Assembly: GCA_944989445.1 (NCBI GenBank)
Contig: CALYLW010001091.1
Coordinates: forward strand, 281,176-345,175
DNA length: 64,000 nucleotides
Origin: Ampullaceana balthica
Lineage: Eukaryota > Mollusca > Gastropoda > Lymnaeidae
Direction: 5' to 3'
A program made the position numbers and the translations under genes. Shown piece by piece: positions 1 through 11,215 of the stretch. The notes beneath the pieces are model-generated. The model saw only the letters and a program-made list of their open reading frames with translations, made no database searches and was not told the origin of the DNA. Every line of letters starts with the position of its first letter. Position 1 is the stretch's first letter.

Positions 1-169
1 TTAATTAACTTAAGCCCTTAATCTATATCCATTATTTAGGAAATCTTAAAATCCACTGTAAGGGGCCAGAAAGCCAACCCCCCCCCCATCCCCAAATTGC
101 TCTTTTAAAATTAAACTAGAATGGTGAAATTTGTGAAAAGCATTTGACAAGTTATTAATATCGTATAAA
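1..169. other. Unassigned AT-rich sequence
   Basis: I see no open frame or repeat boundary here beyond a short C-run near position 79. It is probably the continuation of a repeat that starts outside the window. Confidence 0.3.
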
Positions 170-474
170 TGTGATTATCAAAATCCTTTTGACCTCTTTG
201 CCCCTAGTGAACAATTTATATTAAAAATCAAGTTATCGTAGAAAGGCAGTTAATTAATTTTTTTAATTAATTGCTTTAATTAAATAAAGTTTATTTGTGC
301 TTAGTTTGTATTGACTATACAACTTAATGATAATTTATAAAATTTAAGCCAAAATAATTATGATTGACATATACTTTATACCTTATTTAAAAATGTCTAA
401 AACAGCGTATTTATAACAATCTCATTTATGTATATTAGAGAGATATTCATCATACCTCCGCATGTATGTCAGAG
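170..474 (+). repeat. Composite repeat R, tail fragment
   Basis: This carries the AAGTTATCGT block followed by the ACTTAATGATAATTT and CTTATTTAAAAA blocks. The same order recurs near 9.43, 15.9, 28.1, 33.8 and 36.9 kb, and in reverse near 45.4, 49.5 and 56.7 kb. It is cut at 475 by element e1. Confidence 0.7.
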
Positions 475-1674
475 CAGTCAGCGCTAGGTTTTTCAACCTT
501 ATATAGGTTTCTAGGTTTTCACCTTCACAAATAACCATAATCTAGGTTTTTCTTTAAAAAATATATTTAAACTATGTTAAAGTACAAATATTATTAAATG
601 TGTGCAAATAATATCCTAAATAAATTTAATTTTTCAAACTTAAATTAAGCAGCAGGTGGCAACTTTTTTTTCAGCCTCTCTGTCATGTTACATTATGATA
701 TATATGGCTCTATTCAACTGAATTCGAAAAGTGGCGCTACAGTGTTGCCATTTGTCTAAAGAAATCTGGTACACGTTAAAACTAAAACAGCTTCAATGAG
801 CCAAAATATTCAATTTTATTAGACTTTATGACACACTTCAAAGCTCTACCATTTTCTTCTACCTGCGTTGAGAGAATATTCTCTCAAGTATACATGGTAT
901 AGATTATAGACTAAAGATAATCTAATACAGCGCTCAGATAGACATAGTTATAAAAACACTTTTATTATTCCGTATGCAAGAATTTGGAAGTTGAATGAGG
1001 TGCCTGATCAAAAGAGGAAAACCAACACTCTATCAACATTTAAAACTGAAATGTAAATGCAATACGAGACATAAACAATGGATAAAGTTATGACTAAAAA
1101 ATCTTCTGTATAAAAAAGGAACGTCTGTATTAGATAAAATAAGAATGGTTCCAAGAATTCTGATAAGATTGTTATTTATAAGGAAGATGACATAAGTGAT
1201 GAATTAATACAGGTGTAAGAATAATTTACAAATACTTGTAGTACAAACTAATACCTTAGGGGCTGTTTATAAAAATGACGACATGCATCTAGGGGAGAGC
1301 GAGGGGGTTAAACTTTGTGAGATGTGGGACAAGGGGGAGGGGGTGTTAAGAACTTTGACGTCACATCAAAAAATGCGAAACGCTAAATGAAAGTTCCACT
1401 TAAATATTTGATTGCTTACAATTAATTTAATGAATTTTTAAAGTGCTTCCCACGTGTAACGATATTAAACTGCAGCTTCATGCTAAATACATACTTAAAT
1501 GACAATAAAATGAATTGAAACATGCTCATTTTCAAATAAGAAATACGTTTTGGGGGGGGGGAGCTTTGTGACGTCATATTTGTTTATTTTTAGCGTGTCT
1601 AGGTTTATTCTTTCGGATCTAGGTTTTTTTGGACGTGTTGGCTAGGTTTTTCCCAAAATTGTCACTGGTGTCAC
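475..1674 (+). mobile_element. hAT-like non-autonomous element e1, copy a
   Basis: This 1.2-kb element has several CTAGGTTTTT motifs at each end and no transposase. Better preserved copies show ends close to CAGTGCTGCCAG, a hAT-like terminus. Inside is a piece resembling the 3' end of a LINE (CCAACACTCTATCAACATTT near 1024). After it comes a MITE-like block starting near 1258 with GGGGCTGTTTATAAA and containing GTGACGTCA. Other copies lie at 16.2, 28.4 and 43.0 kb, with a reversed fragment at 55.5-56.5 kb. The left end is degraded here. Confidence 0.55.
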
Positions 1675-1986
1675 CATGTACGTCATATCGACCCTGTATA
1701 TAGTTTTTGTTAGGTCAGCTAATGGCCTACCGTAATCAGTCTGAAATTATGATAGGGAGTCCTCGGGTTACGCCGGTCCCGACTTACGCTGCCCCGACTT
1801 ACGCTGCTTGGTGGTTACGAACTCACACCCATCAACATATATAATATTAAAATATTTATTAATCTTTCCGACTTACACCTCTATCGTAATTTATGTTTTA
1901 AAAAATAGTTTTCTCCTTTTTTTTAATACACCTGTTATGTCACTAACTAAAATTTATTACAGCACTATATGTAAAGTCCCTTACAG
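1675..1986 (+). repeat. Composite repeat R, head fragment
   Basis: This contains the GGCCTACCGTAATCAG motif and then the TCCTCGGGTTACG block (about 1760-1805), as in R copies at 17.6, 24.4 and reversed at 48.7 kb. It ends at the left target duplication of the hAT element that follows. Confidence 0.65.
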
Positions 1987-2866
1987 CAGTGGTCCCCAAA
2001 CTTTTTATAGCCGCGGACCGGTCAAAGTTCAATAGTTGATTGATTATACAAGAATTTTAGATTGTTTTGATTGATAATTTTTATGCCATTGTACATGCCG
2101 TTAAAACAAATGAAATTACACCAAAAATAAATTAAAAGGGTTTAATATTCTAACTTGCTAGAACATTAAATCAATGGGAACTCTGAGCTTGTTTCTCTGC
2201 ATCGAGACGCTTCAATCTCGTGCTAATAGGAGACAATGACAACCGAAGTGGACAGGTTATGTCCAGTTCATTCTGTTGTTTTGTTTTAGTTGCTGTCACT
2301 GCAGAAACCCCGATTCACACATACAAGATGTCGGAAATGGCAATTGAGATTTAATTGCTATGGTGGCAATCTTAGAATATTTCACTGTAACTTTAACCCA
2401 GAAGACTGGAAGAGTCTCGAACGTTATTTTGAGACCGACGCCAATTGCATCCTCGAGTGGTTTAACAAATTCTTGCACAGACATGCAATAATCGCCTGGG
2501 CTGTTGACAAATGGGTCAAAGATCCATACCATACCAGTTCGTGGGTCTTCTGTGGTTTGGAAGTAGAGCTTAAACTCTTTTAACAGCTAAGAAAGAGGAT
2601 TGTGTACCAACTGGGACAATGAATGCTCAGGCTCAGTCTAGCTAAAATGCCGGCTAATGTTTGAAACCTGTCGAAAAAAGTCTAAATTCAAGCACCATCC
2701 CCACAACTCCATTTTCGATTTAAACGCAGCTACTTTGTGTGCCAACATGAAAACCGTTGTAATTTTCCCTTCAAATGGACATATTGAGTTCACTGAGCTG
2801 GCTGCATATGTCACCCAGGTAAGCCAGTTTTGCAATCCATACTTTGTCAATAAAATGTGCTGTCAG

Positions 2867-4775
2867 TAGGCCTGTCAACGGGTACCCGGGACCCGGGTAC
2901 CCGTTGCCGTGTGATTACCCGGGTAGTAAAATTCCACCCGAGTACCCGTGAAAATGTGGCTTCAATGTCTATATTCTATATTAACGGAGGCCAAACTTCG
3001 GCTCCCATGCGGATTTTTTGTGTTTACATTGTGGCTCGCTAAACAATTTATCAAATGAATTTTTTTTTAAATGAGCTGTGAAGTACATCTATGGAGAAAT
3101 ATCAGAATCTGTCAACGGGAAGTATCTGTCAATGGGAAATAAAATACGGTCCCAACAAATTACAATGTATTTTAATACATCTTTTTTCTCTCAACGTGAA
3201 ACAGAAATCGCCAAACACAAAAAGGTTTTGGTTCTTTAAAAGAATCATATAAAGAAAACAAAAGTCCTCTGCCAAAAATAAGGATGGACTGCTTAGAGAT
3301 GAAAGACGCTATGTTTGTGTAAAAAAAAACAACTCTTGCTTTGACACTAACTTTGCTTTGAAATACGCCGATTGATACTAGTAGTCTAGCTAATGTTGCT
3401 TATCTACCCCTCTCTCCTCCCTTCACTCCTTGCATTCGCTTATACTTCTTGTCTTCAGTAACACGTGGTGACCTAGAAAAACTGATGTTATTAATGCGTA
3501 CAAGGTTATCAGTATTTAAATTAAAAAAATTAAATAGTTACTAATAGTGTAGGATGGGCAGACGTCGCCGTGAGGATGGGCCATAGAGAAGAAAGAGGCC
3601 GTGTTTTTGTTTTTTTTTCTCATAAAAGCACATTGGCTTTGACACTAACTTTGCTTTGAAATAGCCGACAGTGGGTCACCGATTGATACTATCTAATGTC
3701 GTTTTTACCCCCCCCCCAAATCTCTCTTCACTCATATAACCCAGTGCTTCTCAAACTTTTTAGTATGGCGGACCGGCAGGAATTGAATATTTTCCATTGC
3801 ACCAGGAACCGGTACACTATTTTCCCGGTACTTACATGGTAGCGAAATGTATTTTATTTCCTTTTATTTCTTTCATTTATTAGCTTATTGTCAAAAATGG
3901 CAAATTATATTGTGTTAGTATTATTGGTAGCAATTGGAGGATTAAAATTATATTTCTCTCTCCTTTCTTGATAACTTCCTCTGACCACAATCTTGAGAAG
4001 CACTGCTATAAACCCCCCCCCCTCGCATTCGCGGTGGTTCCTTGTGTTCATTAACACGTGTTTGCCTAGCCCAAAAATTGATATACATACACCCAAAGTT
4101 GTCAGTTTTTAAAGTTAATAAGATGGGTAAGTCATGCCAAGTGAGTTGACAGTGACACGGCAAAATGCAACATTTTAATGAAATTGTGTCTGCGAAGGGT
4201 GGCAACCCAGCGCAATAAAACGCCATCTGAACGCTATTCATAAAATTGATATGATAAAAAAAAACGCCGACCCACCCAATATCAGAAATATTTTGGTGTT
4301 AACATTAATAACAAAAGCAGTAACACTGACCAAAGCACGATCACTTGAGATTTACTGCAGTATTGCATCTGTCATCGCCCTTAGCATCGACCACCGACGC
4401 CAAGTGGATATTAACATTAAAGGTATGAGTATTATGACGCTGAACGTTACGTCATTGCTGTTGTCATTTTGTTTGCATGTTCAGTTTACTGTAGTTTTAG
4501 TTTATGATTATGACGAAAGCATTTACAGCAGGAATTGAATAAAAGTTTTTAGTGCATTATAGGTAATTGTAGTGCATTAGTAATAGTGTTACTGGGAAGC
4601 AAGCCGTTGGCTACTACTACTGTGTGAAATGAGGTGCATGGAGGGTGGCTAGGTTGCACTGTATAGCGGTCATGACGGGTAAAATTATGCGACGATAAGA
4701 ACGGGTTAACCGGGTACCCGTTCGAAATTTTCACGGGTACCCGGGCAGCTTTTTTCAACAAAATTGACACCCCTA
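2867..4775. mobile_element. 1.9-kb hAT-like element with GGTACCCGGG ends, copy 1
   Basis: The ends are TAGGCCTGTCAACGGG on the left and, on the right, the reverse complement of TAGGGGTGTCAATTTT. The 8-bp target duplication GCTGTCAG is exact (2859-2866 and 4776-4783). The terminal regions hold nested palindromes made of GGTACC and CCCGGG. The inside repeats itself: a block with TTTGCTTTGAAATA and CGATTGATACTA occurs at about 3350 and again at 3650. There is no long open frame, so it is non-autonomous. It splits the transposase of the surrounding hAT. Confidence 0.85.
3742..4005. mobile_element. 264-bp hAT MITE nested in the GGTACCCGGG element
   Basis: It has terminal inverted repeats CAGTGCTTCTCAAA and TTGAGAAGCACTG. 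The flanks ATATAACC and CTATAAAC are a mutated 8-bp duplication. The same MITE sits at the same site in the copy at 59101-61025, there with perfect CTATAACC flanks. It therefore inserted before that element spread. The terminal sequence is shared with the MITE at 23699. Confidence 0.8.
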
Positions 4776-5356
4776 GCTGTCAGCAGTGACTTCTTTTCTG
4801 AGAGAAACTTTAGCGATGGCTCTCGTATTTCAAATACTCTGGATATCCATCTTGTTTTTGTGTTTAAAAGAAGCAATCTGTGCGTTCCTTCTTTCTCCTC
4901 ATTCCTCATGAAGCTGCTCAAACAAACATGAGTTAAGAGCGAGTGCTTTGATGTGATTAATAACTTTAACAACATCAATGAATAAACTTTTTAAATTCTA
5001 TGGACATTTTTCAGCTTGCCATTTCTCTGTGAATAATACAATGACAAAGCGTAGATTCATTTCTCAATTGAAAAAGCGTGCATGACAAAAGAGCGCCGAA
5101 ATAGGAGCCCCTATAAGAGAGCGTCACTTAGAGAGCGCCCAAAAATTTTATTACAGAGGCTGTCCAAGCTTCGCTAATGAGTCATTGATGTTCTTTTGAC
5201 GGCGTGCCACCAAAACGGGTTACAATCTTTTGCCTCTGGTATGGAAAACGCACAATCCAGAGGGGAAAACACCATTGTAAATATAATTTTTTTTTAAATT
5301 TAATGATCCTTTCGCGTCCCGTTAGCTTTCCGCGGGCCTGCGGTTGCGGACCACTA

Positions 5357-5581
5357 CTTTTAGGGTTTTTATTAATGTTCCGACTTACACTGACAATCGG
5401 GTTCCGAAGCGTCTTAAGAACGGATCGGCGTCATAACACGTGGACCCCGTGTATTGAGGAGGTAGACTTTAAACTTAATTTAAAATGTGATCAGATAGAG
5501 GCCCTCTATATTTCAGAAATACCAGCTCGTTGTTACTTAAACCTAATAAGTAAAATGTAAAAAAATCTTTTTTTTTAAAAG
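5357..5581 (+). repeat. Composite repeat R fragment
   Basis: This continues the R head after the hAT insertion: GTTCCGACTTACACTGA, the GACGTCATAAC-like block and CAGATAGAGGCCCTCTATA. The same blocks occur reversed at 48.7 kb and forward at 34.12 kb. Confidence 0.6.
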
Positions 5582-5938
5582 ACACGCTTTTATTTACAAA
5601 CATTTAAAGACTGAAACGTGCTGATTTCCCCTGCCCTTGATGTAAACACGGGAATTTACGAGGGCTAGAGTGAAACCAGTGAGCCGTGGAGGTCAACTCT
5701 AGCAGACGACTATACATTCGAAATAGTGATAAATAGAGATAAACTAAAAATTAATTAATTTCATTACGGTACATTGGATCGATCTGAAATTTTGATACAA
5801 TGCATTGTCATCCAAGATCTATCATTGGTAAAATTTTGAGATGTCTAGGTCCATCAGAAGTGGTTTAATTTTACGTTTCAAGATTTGATGGAAGGATGGA
5901 TACAACATATAAACATTGTGACTTAAATAAAAGCGTGT
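5582..5938. mobile_element. 357-bp MITE with ACACGCTTTTATTTA termini
   Basis: The first 15 bases, ACACGCTTTTATTTA, are mirrored by TAAATAAAAGCGTGT at the right end. Possible short direct flanks are AAAAG and AAAAA. The centre contains TTACGGTACATTGGATCGAT and GAAATTTTGATAC. That module is shared with the AAATCC-ended MITEs at 18.2 and 32.6-33.5 kb, so these families are related. No coding capacity. Confidence 0.6.
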
Positions 5939-6482
5939 AAAAAGGGGTCAAGACAGTCCCAAGGCTTCTCGTCCACGAAGACAAAGTGGACACCAGTATC
6001 TACCTGCACTAGGTCCTTACAAATCTTCACTTTTAGCACGGACAAACGAACTTTAAAGGGAACATTGGTCCCAACAATACAAGGCAAAGAAGGATTGCAG
6101 GACATCGCAAAACACCCATGTGTCATGTTCTGGTGAGAAACATCACCCGTGTGTCCTGTGCTTGTGAGAAACGAAGTGTAGTCTCCGACGCCCCCCTTTC
6201 CCCACCCCAACCTTAATTAGACCCAGAAGTTAGTTAACACATGGAATGCAATTGAATTGATATCAGCAAGTGAATCTATTGACACCCCACACCCACACTC
6301 AGTGACAGACACAAATAAACAACACAACAAAACGTGTGTATCGTTAGTGAGAGCGAGTAAATTTTACTTTTCTTTATTTCCGGACATTTTTTAAAACAAT
6401 TATCCCCCCACCCCAAACCCCCGCCATCTTTTCTATTAGTAGGTCAGCAACCGGGTGTCCCAGGAATATCACCTTAACCATT

Positions 6483-6485
<3 letters not shown>
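5939..6485 (+). repeat. Composite repeat R, middle part
   Basis: This holds the GACAAAGTGGACACC block, about two units of the 31-bp CATCACCCGTGTGTC minisatellite (6115-6170), one unit of the GAATCTATTGACACCCC block and the ACAACACAACAAAACGTGTG block. These are unexpanded versions of arrays found in other R copies. Confidence 0.65.
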
Positions 6486-6544
<59 letters not shown>

Positions 6545-6569
6545 AGTCTCTCTTTGTCTCTCTCTCTGT
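6486..6569. repeat. CT microsatellite
   Basis: A pure CT run of about 55 bases is followed by an impure CT-rich tract. It is the left part of the R CT tract, which resumes at about 8501 after the LINE insertion. Confidence 0.9.
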
Positions 6570-6617
6570 GTCTTGTTGTTGTTGTTCGTCCGTCGTGATC
6601 GACGATGACCACTCTCA

Positions 6618-8490
6618 TCATATTTGCTGGGCCGCCACATGTGTTCTCTGGTGGCTTATTAACCCTATTTTTGCACGAATTAGGCGTTCGCATGTCGGAC
6701 AAGAGATAGAAGCGGTCACTTTAGGTGGGTTTTGGTTACGTTCCTTTCTGGCTTGGCGTTTTAACTTGGCAGCCTGTTGTCTATTAACTTCACAGACAGC
6801 TGCGCCATTCCATATCATAGAGCGCCAGTGGGCTAGGTTACTGGCTGCTGCTTCCCAGGAGTCATGTCCGATGTCAAACGCCTTCAGAGCAGTTTTAAGT
6901 GCGTCCTTGTAGCGCTTTCGTGGACCTCCGCGTGCTCTATGCCCTTCAGTAAGTTCACCATAGAAGAGCCTCTTGGGTAGGCGATGGTCGGGCATGCGCA
7001 CTAGATGCCGGGCCCAGCGTAGTTGGCTTTGCATGAGTATAGTGTGGATGCTGTGGAGTCCTGACCTGGCTAATATTTCGGTGTCTGGAACTTTTTTCTG
7101 CCATTTTATATTGATAATTTTTCTAAGGCTTTTGGTGTGGAAGTGGTTCAGCAACCTTGCATGGCGTTGGTATACAATCCAAGTTTCACATGCATATAAT
7201 AAGGCGGGGAGCACTACAGCTCTGTATACTTTTAGTTTTGTTTGGGTGCTGTAAGCATGGCTGAGAACATGAGGCTAAACAATGTTGGGGCCAGAACACA
7301 TCCTTGCTTAACGCCATTTGTGACAGGGAATGGTTTAGAGACCTCTCGGTTGTCCTGGACTCGAGCCTGTATGCCATCATGAAATTGCCTTACAATGGCT
7401 ATATCTATGGCGGATTAAGGGGGGGGGGCTGAACGGGCTAAAGCCAGGGGCCCCGATGATTTAGGGCCCCCAAAATTAGCATATTTTATAATAAATGTGG
7501 ACAAATGTATACATGAATTGCTGAAAATATGATAAATTAATAAAATCTCATCTATTAAAATGATCTCTTTTCCCACACGATAGTCTTAGCAGTCAAAAAA
7601 CCTGATTTGATAGGCTCAATAAGAGAAATTATTAAAGAATAATATATATATATATATTTTAAATTGATAACCCTAAATGAGCTCTCTTGGCCGAATGTTA
7701 AGTACTAAGGCTTGTGGTGCAAGCGGTGGCGGGTGTGGATTTTTTTTTCGTGTGTTTTTTTAATTTTATGAATTGTCTTATACACTCAATTTTAGGATAC
7801 CGGCAAAAAGTTATTTCTTCGAATTCGGTTTTTTCATGAATAATCAATTTGGATGAATATTTACAAGTTACATTCTTATATTAGCTGCTATCAATCATTT
7901 TATCTAAAGGTACACTGGCTGGATAGGGCCCCAGTTTGAATTGCAGCTAGGGGCCCCGTGCAGTCTTAATCCGCCCCTGGGCTATATACTTATTTGGAGA
8001 CCCATACTTGGCAATAATCCTCCATAGGCCCTCTTTGCAGACTGTGTCAAAAGCTTTGGTAAGGTCTATGTAAATGGAAAATAGGTCCATATTCTGCTCT
8101 TGACACTTTTCCTGCAATTGCCTAGCTGCAAAATCATGTCAATGGTCACACGTTTTTTCCAGAAACGACATTGGCTTTCTGGTAAAAGACCCTGATCCAG
8201 ATGTGCATTTAGGCGATTTATGAGAATTCTGGCGAGTATTTTCCCTGCAATTGATAGCAGTGAAATTCCACGATGATTATCGCAGGCTTGGCGGTTCCCT
8301 TTTCGCTTGTACAAGTGGACTATAGAGGCATCTTTAAAATCCTGGGGGACAGCCTCTTGCTGCCACATCATTAGGAAGATTTCATGCAGCTTTTCCAGTA
8401 GAACCATGCCACCTTCTTTGTATATTTCTGCTGGAATTGAGTCTGCTCAAGGAGCCTTTCCACATGACAGAAGATGTACAGCTCTTTGCG
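6618..8490 (-). pseudogene. Reverse transcriptase pseudogene of an RTE-like LINE
   Basis: The pieces, in order on the minus strand, are as follows. RT fingers at 8490-8090: AVPQDFKDASIVHLYKRKGN, then HRGISLLSIAGKILARILINR. Palm motif A at about 8070-8020: IYIDLTKAFDTV. After the MITE, motif B at 7400-7270: NGVKQGCVLAPTLFSLMF. The catalytic (Y/F)xDD region is then deleted: motif B is followed within about 20 bases by the thumb/C-terminal part (VYRAVVLPALLYACETW). The protein ends with a C2H2-like finger, CPTCERLIRAKIGLISH..H, at about 6650. There is an in-frame stop near 8445 and a frameshift near 8100. The deletion of the DD motif alone makes it inactive. Confidence 0.8.
7405..7979. mobile_element. 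575-bp hAT MITE inserted in the LINE
   Basis: The right end, read inward, is CAGGGGCGGATTAAG and the left end is CTATGGCGGATTAAG. The exact 8-bp duplication GGCTATAT flanks it (7397-7404 and 7980-7987). Removing the element plus one duplication restores the reading frame of the LINE across the site, which confirms the boundaries. The inside has GGGGCCCC motifs at both ends, a TA microsatellite and no open frame. A truncated reversed copy lies at 32095-32212. Confidence 0.9.
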
Positions 8491-8500
8491 CCTCAAGTGT

Positions 8501-9105
8501 CTTAGTGTCTCTCTGTCTCTCTCTATTTTGTCTCTCTCTCTGTGTCTTTCTCTTCCTTTTCACAGTCTCTCTATTTCTCTCTGTCTCTCTCTCTCTGTCT
8601 TAGTCTCTCTTTGTCTCTCTCTCTGTGATTTTTAGTCTCTCTCTCTGCCTCTCTCTATTTTGTCTCTCTCTCTGTCTTTCTCTTCCTTTTCACTGTCTCT
8701 CCATTTCTCTCTGTCTCTCTCTGTCTCTATCTTCCTCTGTCTCTCTTTTTTCTCTCTCTCTGTCTATGTGTCTCTCTCTGCACCTCTATCTCTCTGATTC
8801 TTTCTCTTTCTGTCTTTCTTTCTTTATCGCTATGTCTGTCTTTCATTCGCTCTCTGCCTCTCTCGCCCTTTATCTCTCTTTCTCTCAACGACACTTTCTG
8901 TCTGTCTTCGTTTATGACTCCCTCTGTCTCTCTCTATATATCTTTCTATCTCTGTGTCTCTTACTCTATATTTATCTTTTTTATTCTGTCTCTTTTTCTC
9001 TCTCTTTCTCTTTGTCTCTCTGTGTTACTTTCTCTATCTCACTCTCTCTCTCTGTTTCTCTCTCTCATTCTCTCTTTGCTCTCTCCCTCTCTCTCTCCCC
9101 GGAAG
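8501..9105. repeat. Long CT-rich tract of R
   Basis: About 600 bases of imperfect TCTCTG/TCTCTTT repeats form the right continuation of the tract at 6486. Long frames rich in Leu and Ser run through it, but they follow only from the simple composition. Confidence 0.9.
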
Positions 9106-9829
9106 ACTTCATAATGAGTGTGACATAATTAAAAGACAGATTTTCTTCAAATCACCTACCAACGCTCCCTATTTTTCTTGTAATTAACTTTGTACAGTGT
9201 GTGTCACTTAGTGTCTGAGCATGTGTATGTGATAGGAAAGCGACCAGGTATTTTTATAATAAGGTATGCAGGGGGGTACGAATTCTCCAAAGAATGTTAT
9301 TACTGAAGTAACCTCATCACTTTTTGCTTGTTTGTGTGTGCGTGCGTGGGTGTGTGTGTCAGGTAAATGTTGATAAAGATCTTGTTTTAACAATGGTCAA
9401 AGCCAGATAACTGCTGCATCATTAAAAATCAAGTTATCGTACACAGGGAGATCATTATGTTTATTTCAATTTTAGTCTCAATACTATGTATTAAAATTTA
9501 TTTGTCCTTGTTTTGTTTTGAATATAAAACTTAATGATAATTTGTAAAATAAAAGCCCAAGCACTGATGATTAACATATATAATATACATTATCTAAAAT
9601 TTTGAAAACTGCGTGTTTAAAACAGTAGTATTTATATATATACAGAGAGAGTGTATTTTCTTCATGGCATTATCTACATTATTCATTATTTTCCATTTTT
9701 TGTCAGGTCTGCTGATGGCCTACCATAAACAGATTGAAGTTATTACAGTGAGTCCACTGGTTACCCCAGTCCCTACCTATGCTGCTACGTGGTTTCAAAT
9801 TCTCCCCCTTAATAAACAATTTTAAAAGC
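9106..9829 (+). repeat. Composite repeat R, tail and next head
   Basis: In order: GAAGACTTCATAATGA, GTGTGTCACTTAGTGTCTGA, ATTCTCCAAAGAATGTTATT, a GT tract, AAGTTATCGTACA, GTCAGGTCTGCTGATGGCC and TACCATAAACAGATTG. Then comes a diverged head block (GTTACCCCAGTCCC). It shows that an R tail is followed directly by an R head. Confidence 0.7.
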
Positions 9830-10207
9830 AACGTTTTTTACTTTAAATTGCTTATATGGGCATTCTTCCAAAAAAGTATAATTTTCATGTCCCACGCATA
9901 TAAAGTTTGGTAATTGTTGAAAGGGGGCACATTTATTTTTTGAGTGGCTTGTATGTTTTAAAGAGCATTCATTTCTGAATATTAAAATGTATGATATTTC
10001 AAATTCAGGCGTATGTGTGTTTTTTATTGAATATTTAAAAATGTGTCTTTTTGGAAAAGAGCATCTCGCCAAAATAAACCCATTCACAATTACATTCATA
10101 TAAACAATTAAAATATCAATTTTAGTGTTATTATTGTTTCAATATGTTCATATGTCTTTGGACATTATGTAAAACCATATCAATGGGTATAAAAAGTAAA
10201 CGTTTTG
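9830..10207. repeat. Element N flank (no coding call)
   Basis: This sequence recurs reversed at about 54765-55115, next to the same 55-bp repeat. A 96-codon open frame on the minus strand (9809-10099) has no recognisable motif, and I do not call it a gene. The start at the junction with R is approximate. Confidence 0.5.
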
Positions 10208-11215
10208 TTTTTATTGACCAAAATAAAAATGTCCCCTGTTTTGGACTTAGAGGTGTAACAACTTGATATTGGACCAAAATAAACATGTCCCCTGTTTTAG
10301 ACTCACTGGTGTAACAACTTGATATTGAACCAAATAAACATGTCCCCTGTTTTAGACTCACTGGTGTAACAACTTGATATTGAACCAAATAAACATGTCC
10401 CCTGTTTTAGACTCACTGGTGTAACAACTTGATATTGGACCAAATAAACATGTCCCCTGTTTTAGACTCACTGGTGTAACAACTTGATATTGAACCAAAT
10501 AAACATGTCCCCTGTTTTAGACTCACTGGTGTAACAACTTGATATTGAACCAAATAAACATGTCCCCTGTTTTGGACTCACTGGTGTAACAACTTGATAT
10601 TGAACCAAATAAACATGTCCCCTGTTTTGGACTCACTGGTGTAACAACTTGATATTGAACCAAATAAACATGTCCCCTGTTTTGGACTCACTGGTGTAAC
10701 AACTTGATATTGAACCAAATAAACATGTCCCCTGTTTTGGACTCACTGGTGTAACAACTTGATATTGAACCAAATAAACATGTCCCCTGTTTTGGACTCA
10801 CTGGTGTAACAACTTGATATTGAACCAAATAAACATGTCCCCTGTTTTGGACTCACTGGTGTAACAACTTGATATTGAACCAAATAAACATGTCCCCTGT
10901 TTTGGACTCACTGGTGTAACAACTTGATATTGAACCAAATAAACATGTCCCCTGTTTTGGACTCACTGGTGTAACAACTTGATATTGAACCAAATAAACA
11001 TGTCCCCTGTTTTGGACTCACTGGTGTAACAACTTGATATTGAACCAAATAAACATGTCCCCTGTTTTGGACTCACTGGTGTAACAACTTGATATTGAAC
11101 CAAATAAACATGTCCCCTGTTTTGGACTCACTGGTGTAATAACTTGATATTGGACCAAAATAAACATGTCCCCTGTTTTACACTGGCTGGTGTAACAACT
11201 TGATATTCGACCAAA
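10208..11215. repeat. 55-bp minisatellite, about 18 units
   Basis: The unit runs from CAAATAAACATGTCCCCTGT through GGACTCACTGGTGTAACAAC to TTGATATTGAAC, 55 bp in the regular part. The first two and last two units are slightly longer or diverged. Early units read TTTTAGAC and later ones TTTTGGAC, so the later block spread as a group. Only two units are present in the reversed copy at 54631-54765. Confidence 0.9.

Larger units (their letters stand above)
2290..4985 (-). pseudogene. hAT transposase remnant, C-terminal half, split by an insertion
   Basis: Read on the minus strand. The part upstream of the insertion (about 4985-4784) encodes a helix-rich segment ending in NTKTRWISRVFEI. This matches the 'HTEVRWLSRGKVL' type motif of FAM200/ZBED5-like hAT transposases. 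Downstream of the insertion (2850-2640) comes a segment with CPFEGKITTVFMLAHKVAAF. The hATC dimerisation region follows at about 2532-2296, with FWVKVTVKYSKIA and LPFPTSCMCESGF. Family proteins are about 600 residues long; here the BED finger and the first catalytic region are missing. There is at least one frameshift near 4930 plus the insertion. No function can remain. Confidence 0.7.
1987..5356 (-). mobile_element. hAT transposon (FAM200/ZBED5-like), internally interrupted
   Basis: The left end reads CAGTGGTCCCCAAAC at 1987. The right end reads GCGGACCACTA, close to the reverse complement. Flanking 8-mers are CCTTACAG (1979-1986) and CTTTTAGG (5357-5364). These are diverged, but both fit the uninterrupted R sequence around 24.54 kb (CTTTACAG), which serves as an empty site. 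The inside holds a decayed transposase on the minus strand and a nested 1.9-kb element at 2867-4775. Confidence 0.7.
6570..8500 (-). mobile_element. 5'-truncated LINE (RTE-like, clade uncertain)
   Basis: This LINE lies on the minus strand inside the R CT tract. Its 3' end has a short CAA-repeat tail (about 6572-6585, seen as TTGTTGTTG on the plus strand). It holds the reverse transcriptase pseudogene at 6618-8490 and the MITE at 7405-7979. The 5' part, including the endonuclease, is absent. The exact junctions cannot be placed within the simple repeat. Confidence 0.75.

Noticed and set aside
2290..2583. 97-codon plus-strand frame
   Set aside because: It is the antisense of the hAT transposase C-terminus, which is recognisable on the minus strand.
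9809..10099. 96-codon minus-strand frame
   Set aside because: No motif recognised. The homologous reversed copy near 54.8-55.1 kb does not keep an equivalent frame.
10208..11215. Regular 55-bp repeats considered as a CRISPR array
   Set aside because: The whole unit repeats with no unique spacers, and the context is an animal genome with hAT and LINE elements.
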